A stretch of DNA of 64,000 nucleotides from NCBI GenBank assembly GCA_948567375.1, contig OX419755.1, forward strand, positions 2,981,001 to 3,045,000, read 5' to 3'. The first letter of the stretch is position 1. Each line of letters opens with the position of its first letter. Origin of the DNA: Lunularia cruciata (taxonomy: Eukaryota > Streptophyta > Marchantiopsida > Lunulariales > Lunulariaceae). The translations under genes were made by a program, and so were the position numbers. Positions 1 through 10,681 of this stretch are shown one piece after another. Under the pieces are notes generated by a model. That model was not told the origin of the DNA. It searched no databases and was given only the letters and a program-made list of their open reading frames with translations.

Positions 1-1145
1 AAATTCCTATTGATAGAAAGGATGTGCAAAAGACCGCTTTTTGTACAAAGAATGGGCATTTTGAGTGGAGAGTTCTACCTTTTGGACTCATTAATGCTCC
101 AGCAGTCTTCATGGATCAGATGCATTGGGTGTTGGATGGACTATTGATCGGTCCACGGTGGTGTTCTTGGATGATATCTTAATCTATAGCAAGATAGAGG
201 TAGAACACGTGAATCATATGTGGGAAGTCCTAAGACGACTACAACAATGGAAATTTTACTGCAAGAAGTCAAAGTGTGCCTTTTTAAAAGGAGGTTACCT
301 TCTTGGGGCATAAGATCTCATCAGAGGGGATCAAGATGGAAGAAGAGAAGATCAAGGCCATTACTGATTGGCCTACCCCCAAGGGTGCTACAGAAGTAGG
401 GGCATTCAATGGATTGGCTAGCTGTTATTGATGGTTCATCCACTATTATGCTCATGTGGCTGCACCATTGACGGACCTCTTGGGAAAGAACTCAATCTTC
501 TAGTAGACCACCAAGCATGAAGAAGCATTCCAAAAGTTAAAGCATATGGTGTCTTCAAGACCCATTCTTCAACCATATGATCCTCAACTACCTTGTGTGG
601 TTGATTTTGATGCTTTTAACTTTGCAATTAGAGCTTTGTTGCAACAAGAATTCCCAGATGGACTACATCCTATTGCCTTTATGTCTCACCAACTAAATAT
701 AGCTAAAAGAAATTACTCTGCTTGAGATTGAGAACAACTTGCAATGGTATATGCCACCAAGGTATGAAGACATTATCTCTTGGGGAAACAAGTGATCATG
801 CAAATTGATCACAAGCCATTGTTGCAGACCCTACACTTGGAGCACATGAAGAGTCAACATCATCGATAGGAAGAGAAACTCCAATTGTTTGACATCAAAG
901 TTGAGTACAAACCAAGTTGGTTCCACTTTGTCCCTGATGCTCTATCACAACGACCTGATTTGAAGGCTCTTCCTCTCATCACGGTGGCAATTACGATGGT
1001 GTCAATTGACCCCAAGGTCCATAACGAGTTTTGCTCAGCTCTACAACAAGATCCCTTCTTCCAAATGGTACATGGTTGTCTAACAGCATGCGACAAGGAG
1101 TAAAACACCTTCTCCTTCAAGGAAGGCCTTCTATTCCATACGACC
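1..1145 (+). pseudogene. Family A chromovirus (A1): reverse transcriptase and RNase H remnant
   Basis: Decayed pol segment of a Ty3/gypsy element entering from outside the window. The start reads in pieces as RT palm (a phenylalanine-rich VFLDD-type active-site region near 160-180, then ILIYSK near 177-195), followed by the RT thumb and connection. RNase H follows: a D-F-D-AF segment near 600-625 and the DHKPLLQTL-type motif near 808-835. The parallel copy A2 (56,586-57,347, minus) keeps the same RT in a longer open frame with FLDDILIYSK, which confirms the assignment. Several stops and frameshifts break the frame, so no functional enzyme can be made. Domain borders are approximate. Confidence 0.85.
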
Positions 1146-1149
1146 AAAT

Positions 1150-2017
1150 CTATGTTCTAGCCAAAGGTGATCTTTGACTTATGCGCCTTCAAGAAGCCCA
1201 TGATTTACCAATAGCTGGTCACATGGGAGTGGACAAGACCTTGGGCACCTGCCAATACCAATGATGGTGGCCCAACATGACACAAGATGTTTAGGACTTT
1301 GTATGATTGTGTGAGAGTTATCAATGTAACAAGGCCAGTAACCAAAAGCTGAGTGGACTCCTTCAGCCACTTCCCATTCCAAATACTCATTGGGAACATG
1401 TGAGCTTAGATCTCATCACCTCCTTACGCAAGACACAACAAGGTCACACAACAATTGTGTTGTATGTGGATAAGCTTAGTAAGCAAATCCATTTGACACC
1501 AATGGTTGATACTATGGATGCTCCAACCTTGGTGCAACTCTACTTTGATAATGTCTTCAAACATCATGGGATGCCACGTGTACTCATCTCCGATCGTGAT
1601 CCTTGCTTCACCGGAAAGTTTTGGCAAGCACTCTTCCAACTACTTGGCACCAAGCTTGCTTTGTCCACAGCCTATCATCCTCAAACTGATGGACAAACTG
1701 AATGTGAAAATTGCACCTTGGAAGATATGCTTTGTGCCTTTGTTAACATTCACCATACCAATTGGGATCAATGTCTTGCAGCTGCGGAGTTTGCACACAA
1801 TAATTCTAAACAGGCAAGCACCGGATTCTCTCCTTTCTTTCTCAATTTTGGCCAAGATCCACTTGTCCCAGATTCTCTTCTTGCTCCTCCTCCGTCTCAA
1901 GTCCCCCATACTTCAACCTTCTTGACCACCATCTCCGAATCTCTCCAACAAGTCAAATCTCACCTCCTTGTTACTCAGAATTGTCAAAAAACAATATGCG
2001 GACCATCATTGTTGTGA
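1150..2017 (+). pseudogene. A1 integrase: zinc-binding region and DDE core
   Basis: The HHCC region runs from about 1,185 (HDLPIAGHMG) to about 1,335 (CESYQCNK), where the second of the paired cysteines is replaced by tyrosine. From 1,307 the frame is open for 236 codons and holds the catalytic core: LDLI (first Asp) near 1,405, SDRDP (second Asp) near 1,590 and QTDGQTECEN (Glu) near 1,685-1,710, the D,D-35-E pattern of retroviral-type integrases. Cut-and-join of element cDNA into chromosomal DNA is the family's known role. The upstream zinc region carries stops, so the segment is a pseudogene despite the long open core. Confident at family level. Confidence 0.88.
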
Positions 2018-2252
2018 TCTCACCTTTGAAGTTGGTGATAAAGTTATGTTATCCTCTAGTAATCTAACCCTCCCTCTTGATACCCAAGTTCATAAACTTT
2101 CCCATAATTGGATAGGACCTTTTGATGTTACCCAAATTGTCTCTCCTGTTGCTTATCGACTTGCATTGCCTTATCATATGTGCATCTATCATGTCTTTCA
2201 TGTTTCCAAGTTGAAACCCTTTGTTCCTAACCCCTCTTCTTTCTCCTCTTGA
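1968..2252 (+). pseudogene. A1 integrase C-terminal (SH3-like/GPF) module
   Basis: This frame overlaps the core by about 50 bases, implying a frameshift near 1,970-2,000. It encodes the typical tail of chromovirus integrases: KVMLSSSNL, then WIGPFDVTQIVSPVAYRLALP, then the conserved HVFHVSKLKPF motif near 2,190-2,220. This module normally links the catalytic core to the chromodomain. The minus-strand copy A2 has the same module at 48,114-48,617. The frame ends at a stop after the serine-rich stretch, before the chromodomain, which lies in another frame. Confidence 0.85.
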
Positions 2253-2287
2253 GTCCAACCTCCTCCTCTCCTTATCCCTATCATCAG

Positions 2288-2470
2288 GAGTATGCAGTTC
2301 ATTGTATCCTTGCACATCGCCACATCCAATGAGGACGTTGCCACCATACGGAGTACAAGGTACTTTGGAAAGGGTACCCTCTTCATGATGCCATATGGGA
2401 ACCTCTTTCTCACCTCCAAAATGCACAAATGGCCATCCAGGAGTTTGAAGCTTCAATGGCAATGAGGACG
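2288..2470 (+). pseudogene. A1 chromodomain at integrase C-terminus
   Basis: A different frame from the preceding module reads EYAV..ILAH, a TGA stop, then HTEYKVLWKGYP, DAIWEPLSHL and a helix ending near MAIQEF. The VLWKGYP and WEP signatures mark a chromodomain, the fold that in chromoviruses guides integration to chromatin carrying methylated histone H3. Its presence places family A among the Ty3/gypsy chromoviruses. One stop and a frame change relative to the integrase tail show decay. The A2 copy at 48,195-48,378 carries the same stop position, so that stop predates the two insertions or was shared by the mobilised lineage. Confidence 0.85.
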
Positions 2471-2494
2471 TCACCAACTAGCGGTGGGGGAATA

Positions 2495-2905
2495 TGTAAC
2501 AATATGGAGTTTAGCGACATAGTTAGTAAGGCTAACAAAGTAGAGAATAAGCCAAATTAGCCTAAAATATTCCAAAAGCATCTAAGAAGCTTCTTAGGAA
2601 GCTTCTTGACTAGTTAACTTGCACTCCAAGTAGGTAGCTTCTAGAAGCTTCTAACTAGTTTAGCTTGCACACCAAGTAGGCGGCTTCTAGAAGGAAGCTT
2701 CTTGAGAAGCTTCCTAGTTAAATTGGCTTGCACTCTAAGAAAGCGGCTCAAGGAAGCTTCTTGAGAAGCTTCTCAAGGGCCTTGTATGCTACCTATAAAT
2801 ACCAAAGCCAAATTTCATGCTAGTCATTTGGAGTTTTTCCTCATTCAAGTGTCCCAATGTGAGTTTTTATTGTCCTATTTCTCTCCTTGGATTTGGTCTT
2901 TTACA
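2495..2905 (+). repeat. A1 3' LTR (411 bp)
   Basis: Begins TGTAACAATATGG immediately after a purine-rich tract (GCGGTGGGGGAA, 2,481-2,492), which serves as the polypurine tract, and ends in TTTTACA. The same TG...CA unit occurs at 47,735-48,162 (minus) and 15,701-16,029 (minus, solo). U3 is rich in GAAGCTTC repeats, with TATAAATA at 2,794-2,801. Its right edge falls exactly where the minus-strand family B integrase resumes, so A1 inserted into B. Confidence 0.88.
2587..2801 (+). promoter_or_regulatory. Heat-shock-element array plus TATA box in A1 LTR
   Basis: About eight GAAGCTTC or TTCTAGAAG blocks lie between 2,587 and 2,775, for example TTCTAGAAGCTTC at 2,639-2,651, which fits the nTTCnnGAAnnTTCn heat-shock element. 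A TATAAATA box follows at 2,794-2,801. The arrangement (HSEs, then TATA about 20 bp downstream) recurs in both other family-A LTRs. HSF binding and heat induction are inferred from the sequence only. Confidence 0.6.
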
Positions 2906-3346
2906 TCCATACACTAAACCTTCCTGAAACTCCTTTTTGAGTAAGATAGACTCTTCCTTACCCATTGCTCTTTCAAGTAGACCATCTACTCCTTGGTGAA
3001 AAAGAATATCCTCCACCATTGTGTACGGTCTAGATCTCGGTGGAAGGGCCTTCCTCTTTCTAGCATGCATCCCTTTTGGATAGTTACCTCTTCTCACAAA
3101 ATCCACTATCTCCTTGTACTCTATTGGAATCTCTTGAGTGATTGAGATTGTCATGAGCTTCTCATCCGAGAAGGACTCATCCATTGGCTCATTTCCATCA
3201 TGATCATAGGCCCAAGATAACAAATCTACATTTGCATATTTCTTCCTTGGCCTATCTTCTTCAATGGTGTGGTCATACTCAAACAAGAGTATCATCCACC
3301 TTGCTAGTCTCTCTTCCACATTAGACTTGTTAAAGATGTACTTCAA
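2906..3346 (-). pseudogene. Family B RNase H C-terminus and integrase zinc-region start
   Basis: Open for 159 codons including a few read through from the adjacent LTR. LARWMILLFEYDHTIEE and NVDLLSWAY match the end of the gypsy RNase H/connection (the usual motif is RWxLxLxEYD...DxLSR). It then enters the segment before the integrase zinc finger (SILLKKEFQEG). The HHCC motif is cut off by the A1 insertion at 2,905. The first half of RNase H, between here and the RT at 3,482, is missing or unreadable, suggesting a deletion besides the insertion. Confidence 0.8.
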
Positions 3347-3481
3347 AGCCTTGTGATCTATGAAAATGGATGATCATGCCTATCTTGGTCTAATTGACTA
3401 AAATTGCATCTTATAGCTACATTAGAAGCATGAGTGTAGAGGATGAAAGGCTTACTCAATCAAGTTTAGCAAGAATTAGAG

Positions 3482-4526
3482 CTACAACAAGGGATTGGAA
3501 GCCTCCTTGTCCTCTAAAATCACCATGTATTCTACATCCTTCTTCATGGTTAGTGCATAAGCCTTGTTGGAAAATGAGAATATGAACCTCCTATAGTACC
3601 CAACTATCTCCAAGAATTGGTATAACTTTGTCAAGCTTGAAAGGAATGGAAGGTTTGAGATTTTCCTCACCTTCTTGGGATCAATTGCTATTCCATCCTT
3701 GGAGATGATGTGCCCCAAAAGTAGACCTTCTTCACATCCAAAAATGCACTCCTCTAGGTTGAGTGATGCATTTGCCTCATCCAAGGGTTGCAAGTCCTTG
3801 ATTAGATGCTCAAAGTGCTCCTCCTTACTCCCATAGACACAAAAGTCATCAATGAAGTCTCAAAAATTTCCCAATGAAAGGTTCAAATACCTTGTTCATG
3901 AAATGTTGGAATGTGGCTGGAGCATTGCAAAGCTCAAAAGGCATGACCTTGAAAGCGTAAGTTTCCCAAGGTGTGGTGAATGTGGTGAGTTGTTGATGCT
4001 TTGGTGTAATCTTGATTTGGTTATACCCACTATAACCATCTCCAAAACTATACCTCTCATGACCTACAACCTCATCTAAGATCTCATCAATGAATGGAAA
4101 AGGGTAATAGTCCTTCTTAGTAACAACATTGAGCTTCTTGTAATCTACATATACCCAAAGCTTGGCATTCTTTATCTTCATAATCACAATGGGGGACACC
4201 CATTCTATCATTTTTCCACCTCAAAGATAAATGCAGCCTCCTTGAGCTTATCAATCTCCTCCTTCACTACCAAAAGACATTGGTGTGTTAATGTGACATT
4301 GCTTTTGGCGAACTGGTCTTGCATGTGACTCCACCTCAATATTGTGCTCCTCCAAGGTGACTTCTTTTAGATCCTTGTAATTGAAAGCAAATGCATGGAT
4401 GAACTTGCGGAAAATCTCCTCAAATCTCACCTTCTCCTCCTTGGTAACATTTGGACCATACTTGAGAGTAGATAACCTCATTTCTATCTCCACAAGTGTC
4501 AATGGTGATTGATCTAGATCCTTCAA
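3482..4526 (-). pseudogene. Family B reverse transcriptase
   Basis: From 4,526 downward: a pre-RT linker, then VSPIVIMKI, VYVDYKKLN, YSFGDGYSGYNQI, FTTPWETYAFKVMPFELCNAPATFQ (4,211-3,849). A frame change precedes FIDDFCVYG, the YxDD-type catalytic box near 3,825-3,845, and the thumb LLLGHIISKDGI with the GYYRRFI motif (3,793-3,482). Block order is that of Ty3/gypsy RT, which copies element RNA into cDNA in the cytoplasm. At least two frame breaks make it non-functional. The catalytic aspartates are still present in the DNA. Confidence 0.88.
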
Positions 4527-4903
4527 AACCTATGGCTTAGGTGCAAAATCCATAGCACACAAGGGATACAAATCTGAATCAGATTCAGATTTATCTTCCT
4601 TCATGGAAGTCTCCTCCTCTATGCTTGTGTCCACACCTGAAGCTCCCTCTTCTAAATTTGATCCCTAATAATCAGAAGATGGTGTATCTGAATGTAAAGT
4701 GTTGGTGGTGTTAGTGATTGGAACTATGACTTTATGGTTTGATGGCCCAATCCTCAAGTACCCTTTGTGCCATCAATCAGTTGTGCATGTTTATCTCAAC
4801 CATGACCTCCCAAGAAGCAAATCATAGCTTGAATCCTTCAAGACTTGGAAAGTCATGAGATTTTGAACTTCTATAACTGAAACTACCACCTTATCTATCA
4901 CCC

Positions 4904-5176
4904 CTATTGGTGAAACTTGTTGCTTTTTTTAGTGCTCACCACAAATGTTGAAGGTCTAGAGGTTATCATACCCAACTTCTTCATCAACATTTCTGACATG
5001 GCATTCACTATTGATCCTCCATCAACCAATGCATCCTTGATGTTGTGACCATTCACTCTCACATTAATCTTGGAGGCATATTTACAAGCCTCCCATGGTG
5101 CTAGTTTTGCATCCATTAACACCATTAATACTGGAGCTTTTTCCTTCTTTTTCCTCTTGCTCTTTGTAGAACTCAA
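4904..5176 (-). pseudogene. Family B aspartic protease region
   Basis: The frame reads INVRVNGHNIKDALVDGGSIVNAMSEMLMKKLG. The ALVDGGS segment is the retropepsin D-T/S/G-G-S active site as found in many plant gypsy elements, followed by the typical N(A/I)M residue pattern. The enzyme would cleave the Gag-Pol polyprotein. The segment between 4,527 and 4,903 holds the protease C-terminal half and linker in decayed form. Only this N-terminal half is readable with confidence. Confidence 0.75.
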
Positions 5177-5188
5177 ACCACCTCTAAG

Positions 5189-6523
5189 CTACTTTCTCAA
5201 GGTAGGGTTAAAATTGATGAATTGGTCTACTATGATGTTAGTCTTGTGACTACCAACATCCTCCAACACATTGTAGTTCCATTGTTGGTTGGAGATCAAG
5301 AAGTCCTCTATCCCCAACTTCCTTCTTGGAGTCTTTTTTGTTGATGGTGTTGAGGTGCAAGTGCTCCTAGTAGACATAGGAGTATCTTTGCTAGTAGTAA
5401 ATCCTTGAGAAGAGTGCACATCCTTTGCAAAATGAGATCTCTTCTTCTCTTGTGCCAAAGCTCCAAATTAAGACCCTTGGAGTTTGAGCATTTTCCCTTC
5501 TCATACTTGCTCTCAACCATATCTATAGATCCTATCCCCTTACCTTTGTTTGGATTAGGAGCCCCTTGGGTTTCACTACCTCTCTCTTTCCGTCTATTGG
5601 CTCCCTCATAATCCCTTCTTCCATGGTAAGTGGAATTTTGGCAATTCCTTTGGATATGGCTTCTTCCACCAAAACCAAAACAATTTCTATCATTTAAATT
5701 GTTGGCTGGTTGGCCTACTCTATATGGATATTTTCTATAACTCCTATGCCCTCTCTCTTTATTCTGATCCACCTCTCTCTTCTCCCATAGTTGCATCATA
5801 TTGATCTTGAGATCTGCAAGTTGTTCTGTGATGGTTTGAAGTTGATTTTTGGTGGAGGTGCAAGAATTGGAGCAACTACTACTTGTGGTGCAAACCTTGC
5901 CACCAAAGTATCAGAAGTTCCACCATACTTGTAACCTTGAGGAGGATGCAAAACCTCTTTCACCACCAAATCACTCTCATTCTTTTCCAAACTCTCCTCC
6001 ATACAAATTGCAATCTTGATAGCTTCAACCTTGCAAGAAGGTTTTGCACCTTAATTTTAATCTATGATCTCAATCCTCATAAAAAAAATTTGGTGAGCAT
6101 GGTCCCTATGCCATTCATAGTAGTCTCCATATCATCTCCACCCTTCCTCAACACTATGCAAAATCTGGATTTTAACTTCTCCGCTCTTTCTACATAGACT
6201 CTCACTTTCTCTCCAACTCCTTGTTTGAGGAAGGTAACCTCACTCATCAATCTCTCATAATGCTCATCTGGAAAAAAGGTTCTCAATGAGTGTTGAAGTC
6301 AAACATTCCTAAGACTTTTCTTGCCCATCTCTCTTCTCTCTTTTGGTAATCTGACTCATACTCAATCTGACTCAAATGTTGCATCCTCAAAGAAATCTGG
6401 TAATAATGAGGCCCACTCGTTCTTCCTCCTCTCATTGTTTCCTATGTAATATCTCTTGAAGTCTCTCACAAAGACCTCCACATATTCTCCATCCTTGCTA
6501 AAGAAAACCGGAAGTTTTCCCAT
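5189..6523 (-). pseudogene. Family B gag with degenerate zinc knuckle
   Basis: A plausible start codon at 6,523 opens MGKLPVFFSKDGEYVEVF and is followed by a decayed retrotransposon gag (6,286-6,077: FFPDEHYERLMSEVTFLKQG...). The spacer contains a hydrophobic proline-rich stretch (about 5,850-5,950). Near 5,680-5,640 NCFGFGGRSHIQRNC is a CCHC zinc knuckle whose second cysteine has changed to phenylalanine. A basic, serine-rich tail follows (5,458-5,189). Gag forms the particle shell and the knuckle packages RNA. Several frameshifts and one TGA near 6,350 interrupt it. Confidence 0.75.
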
Positions 6524-8012
6524 CTTAGCCCCTCATTATTTTTCTTTTCTCTCACTCTATAACTAATAGAGTATGTATATGATTAACACCATTTGAGAGT
6601 AATCCACCCTAGGGAACACAAAAGGTTCAAGTTTCTCTAAGATTTCTATAGCAACATCTAATCCTAAAGTACATATTAGTCAAACCCTCATGGATAGTTT
6701 ATCCATAAGTTGAAAGTTTATCTCCATCATTAATCTTGAGAACTAGCTGATGAAGGTGATAGTATTTTTGTAGCTGTACTAAGACTCTCTCCAAGATCCT
6801 TCACCAAAGTCTCCAAAAGTACTTTTACTCTACTACATTCATGTCTTTTTGGAAGTCCTCCCACTCCATAAACCTCACACAACTCCTTGGTCTTAGATCT
6901 TCTCCTTCCCAATCTTGGTGAAAAAGGTCCAACATGCAAACCCAAGTCAAGTAAGACTCTCCTTTCCATCAAGCTCTTGCTCTTAAAGGTCAATGGACAT
7001 GAACTTGCTTTATTTCCCTTCTCTCTACATAAAAATCATTTAGACATACTCTTTCATCCAAGTGGTGTAGGTTTTTGGATCCTCTCAACACTCTCTTCAA
7101 ATTCTATTCTAAACTCTCTTTTCCTCAAATCCACATATAGAATCACCTCAAACCCTTGGGGAACCTTTCATAACCTTAATTTCCACTCTTGGTGATCCTC
7201 CATGTTCCCAAGATGAGTCTAAACATTCAAACATACTATTTGTTGCTCTCACACTCCTTGTGCATGAGATCTCAACTCTGCAAAATTGACCCTTCCTCAC
7301 AATGTCACTCAAATCTCTCAACTGGTATGTCACAGTCCTTTGAAATTTTACACACTTGATCAAAATTTCAGTGCTTTCTTCTCTACAAAAATTTCAGATC
7401 TTTTCATTGAGCCATTTGGCCTAGGCACCTTTCTATTCAGCACATATATTTCAGATTTAGTTTGAAAACCACCCCCTCACTTTTAAAACTCATAACTCTC
7501 TACACAAGAATGATCTCTCTCTAAATTCTGTGGAAAAAGGTAGTATACAATGCAATCAATTTTTTTGAAATGTTTCAAAACAATCCATTGAAAAATGAAG
7601 AAATGGAAGACACTACAAAATTTCTAAAGAGTAGTTTACCCTATCAAATTCCAAAAATTCTAGCTTAGTGTGCATAGTAGCTCCCACAATAATTTTAAGT
7701 GTGTTAACTGAAGGAAAACCCAAGCTCTCATGTGTAGAAATTTCAAGTCTAGAGCTTAAACTTGAGATTTTGCCCAAAATCACCGTAATCTCCAAAATCT
7801 GCAATCTACCTCACACAACCTCTCCAAATCCTCTCATGTGTATAGAATCACCTCAAAGACATCAGACTGAACTACAGGGTATACACATTGATCTTGGTTC
7901 TCTAACATAATTTAAGCCCTCTACTCTCCTAATGTTCTCTCCAAGTGAGCTCTCATGGCCTCTTTTTGCCTAATGTAGAATTGAACGCGGAACAATATCT
8001 TACTTTTAGAGA
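6524..8012 (-). other. Family B untranslated leader
   Basis: About 1.5 kb between primer-binding site and gag start. Short minus-strand frames (6,993-6,730 and 7,363-7,148) look weakly protein-like but match no family I know and are broken by stops. The stretch could be a long leader or a degraded extra 5' ORF as in some plant gypsy lineages. I see nothing else in it. Confidence 0.4.
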
Positions 8013-8031
8013 GGTCTCGATAACGGGATCA
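8013..8031 (-). promoter_or_regulatory. Decayed primer-binding site of family B
   Basis: Four bases inside the LTR end, the minus strand reads TGATCCCGTTATCGAGACC. This resembles the TGGCGCCGTTGCCGGGGA-type primer-binding sites of plant gypsy elements, with differences that are mostly C-to-T or G-to-A. Position and similarity both support a tRNA primer site and identify the neighbouring LTR as the 5' LTR. Confidence 0.5.
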
Positions 8032-8035
8032 AAAA

Positions 8036-8719
8036 TGTGAGCTGGCCTATCTCTCACTCGAGATGAATCTTTGATGGCTATTATGGTAATACACCATGGA
8101 CTAAGAAGGCAAAGAACCCCAACTCCATCATACTCCTCTAAGGCTAACACTCCAAGACTCAACACATTGCTCACTAGAGAACTCGTTGAGATAGAGATAG
8201 TTGCAAATGAAAGGATGATGAGTACTTCATCCCCCCTTGTTTATATACTTTTGAAATAGTAACATACTAAAGTTACTATTTATCATATTGACTCAAGTTA
8301 CTAGGCTAAAAGTCAAGTAAAGTCAAAAAGTATAAAGGAATATCCATCCACATGGGCATATTCCACTAAACATGTGATCTTATCTTGACCCAAGCACTAA
8401 GTCAAGGATTCCTTCACATAGGCTATCCTTGGACTATAGAAGAATCCAAAACAAAAAGACTTGCAAGCCCAGGAGTTCTCAACTCTTTCTTAAAAGCCAA
8501 ACACCTAGGAATAATACAAAGTTAACACACTAGAATCCAAAATAGTAGTACTCATCTTTTCCACTTCCTCTAAAGTAAAATCTACTCTATCTTTGCTATG
8601 ACTAACTTTAGCTAATCATGACTAATGTAGAATTATCTTTTATTTCTATATAAATAATATCTCTCAAGTTCTTGTAATACCAAGCTAAATATCACACACA
8701 TGCACAAATGGGTGTTACA
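8036..8719 (-). repeat. Family B 5' LTR (684 bp)
   Basis: On the minus strand it begins TGTAACACCC and ends GCTCACA. A second 684-bp copy lies at 30,651-31,334 in the same orientation, highly similar throughout but with unrelated flanks, which fixes both borders. Minus-strand AT-rich TATA-like sequence occurs near 8,640-8,655. No clean 5-bp target duplication is visible because the far end of B is outside the window. Confidence 0.8.
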
Positions 8720-10210
8720 AACCACATCTATTGGTAAGACAAATAGATGTTTCATGGATTTAATAGTTGAAGTCTAGAGTGCCCAACTCAATAGACAAAT
8801 TCTTGACAAATTGAAAGATGTGGTCAATGAGTTCCAAGATGTCTTTTTGGATGAATTACCCATAGGTTTACCACCAAAAAGGAGAATAGATCATAAAATT
8901 GAGATACATCTTAGGAAGACACCTCCTTGTAAGCCTCCATATTAACTATCAACTTATGAGTTGGAGGAGTGTAAGGCTCAAATCAAAGATATGTTGCAGA
9001 AGGGGTTTATCCAACCTAATGTATCACCATATGGGGCTCTTGTATTGTTTGTGAAAAAGAAGGTTGGAACAATATGCATGTGCATTGACTACCAGGGACT
9101 AAATCAACATGCATGTGAAGAATATGCATGTGAAGAAAAAAATATACATTACCTTGCATGGATGACTTTTTTATCAACTCAATGGGGCAAGGCACTTCAC
9201 CAAACTTGATTTGTGGAGCAATTACAACCAAATCAAGATTGCAGAAGAAGACATACACAAAATAGTCTTTCAAACAAGGTATGGTCACTTTGAGTACTTT
9301 GTGATGCCATTTGGCCTCACCAATGCTCCAGCCACTTTCATGAGTTTGATGAATGATATATTTTGTCCGTACTTGGATAAATTTGTTATCATTTTTCTTG
9401 ATGACATCTTAGTCTACAATAGGATACTGACAGAGCACAAGCAACATCTATGAGAAGTCCTCCAGATTTTACAACAGAATCAATTGTATGCCAAAATCTC
9501 AAAGTGCAACTTTGGCAAATTTGAAGTATACTACTTAGGGCATAAAGTAAGTGCAAATAGTATCTAAGGCTTAATAGATAAAGTAGAAGTCATTAAAAAA
9601 TGGAGTGCTCTAGAAGATCAGACTCAACTCAAGAGTTTCTTGGAATTGACGGGGCTTTATCGTCAATTTGTCAAGGACTTCTCTAAGATTGCACAATCTC
9701 TAACAACTCTATTGGGTATGAAGAAGAAATAGATATGGAGAACTACACAAGAATTGGCCTTTTAGGAGTTGAAAGATGTATTACTACATGCACTAATCTT
9801 GAAATGGTATGATCTAAAACATCCAATCAAGATGGCACATATGCATCAAGTGTAGCAATAGGAGCAATCTTACAACAAGAATGGCAGGATGGATGGCATC
9901 CAATTATGTATTTCTCTTGTAAGTTGCTACCAAAAAAATTCAACTATCATACCCCCAAACAAGAAGAGTTGGCCATTATCCTTGCAACCAAGTACCAGAA
10001 GCACTATCTAGGTGAGAAGGTACTTTTGGTAGAGACAAACCATAAACCTCTAGTCTACCTCAAGACACAAAAAGATCTTTCTCGTTGAAAAATTTGATAG
10101 GCAAAGTGGAGACAACAATTCAACATGAAAATCAGATATGTGGAGGGCAAGAAGCAACTTGCAGATGTATTCATTCATTTGAATAATGATGGCAGACAAT
10201 TTGGTAGTGG
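8720..10210 (+). pseudogene. Chromovirus F: reverse transcriptase and RNase H
   Basis: Starting directly at the B LTR edge, the + strand reads VVNEFQDVFLDELPIGLPP (about 8,820-8,875), then the RT: ELEECKAQIKDMLQKGFIQ, SPYGALVLFVKKK, ICMCIDYQGLN (8,961-9,110), a disturbed stretch, then [10 protein letters not shown] and [11 protein letters not shown] (9,310-9,420, the catalytic box). The thumb GLYRQFVKDF lies near 9,655. RNase H has a QEELAIILATKYQKHYL segment (9,960-10,010) and NHKPLVYLKTQKDLSR (10,040-10,088). Multiple stops make it inactive. gag and protease are absent, removed or displaced by the B insertion. Confidence 0.88.
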
Positions 10211-10249
10211 AAATCAAGATAAACCCTAAATTTTGGTCCAAGATTCTTC

Positions 10250-10681
10250 CTGCAAGAAAAATTGATCCGTAGATTATAGGCGCTCAATCATCCAAAGGCA
10301 TCACCAGCATCCAAGGACTCACCTTCATGGCAAGTTGTGGATCCCAGATGATAAAAATTGAGAACCACCATCCTAGCGAAATGTCATGATTTTGCCATTG
10401 CAGGTCATGTTGGAATGGACAAGACCTTGGATGCAGTCAAATGCCATTACTATTGGCCCAAGTTGAGCAACAATGTGATGGAATATGTTTAGAGTTGCCT
10501 ACTTTGTCAACAAAATAAAGCTTCTAATCAAGCTCTCATGTGACTCCTCCAACCTCTTCCCACTCCTACACAATGTTGGGAACAGGTAAGCATGGATCTG
10601 GTTTTTGAATTGCCCAAGACCACCTCTAGGTTTGATTCCATCATAGTCTTTGTCAACCAACTCAAAAAAATGATTCATGTA
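10250..10681 (+). pseudogene. Chromovirus F integrase, 5' part
   Basis: The zinc region reads HDFAIAGHVGMDKTL (about 10,390-10,435) and later CLLCQQNKAS (10,495-10,525), giving HHCC. The core begins WEQVSMDLVFELPKT (about 10,578-10,620), with the first catalytic Asp. The frame breaks off after FVNQLKKMIHV at 10,681, where insertion G starts, and resumes at 12,825 with a threonine-lysine-rich segment that continues the same integrase. The upstream zinc region already contains stops. Confidence 0.85.

Larger units (their letters stand above)
2906..8719 (-). mobile_element. Family B Ty3/gypsy element, 5' two-thirds
   Basis: Reading right to left: 5' LTR (8,719-8,036), decayed primer-binding site, a leader of about 1.5 kb, gag with a degenerate zinc knuckle, protease, RT, partial RNase H and the start of the integrase zinc region. 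It stops exactly at 2,905/2,906, where the family-A LTR begins. The rest of B and its 3' LTR must lie to the left of A1, outside the window. No chromodomain part is visible. A second 684-bp LTR of the family is at 30,651-31,334 and a fragment at 47,498-47,608. Confidence 0.8.
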
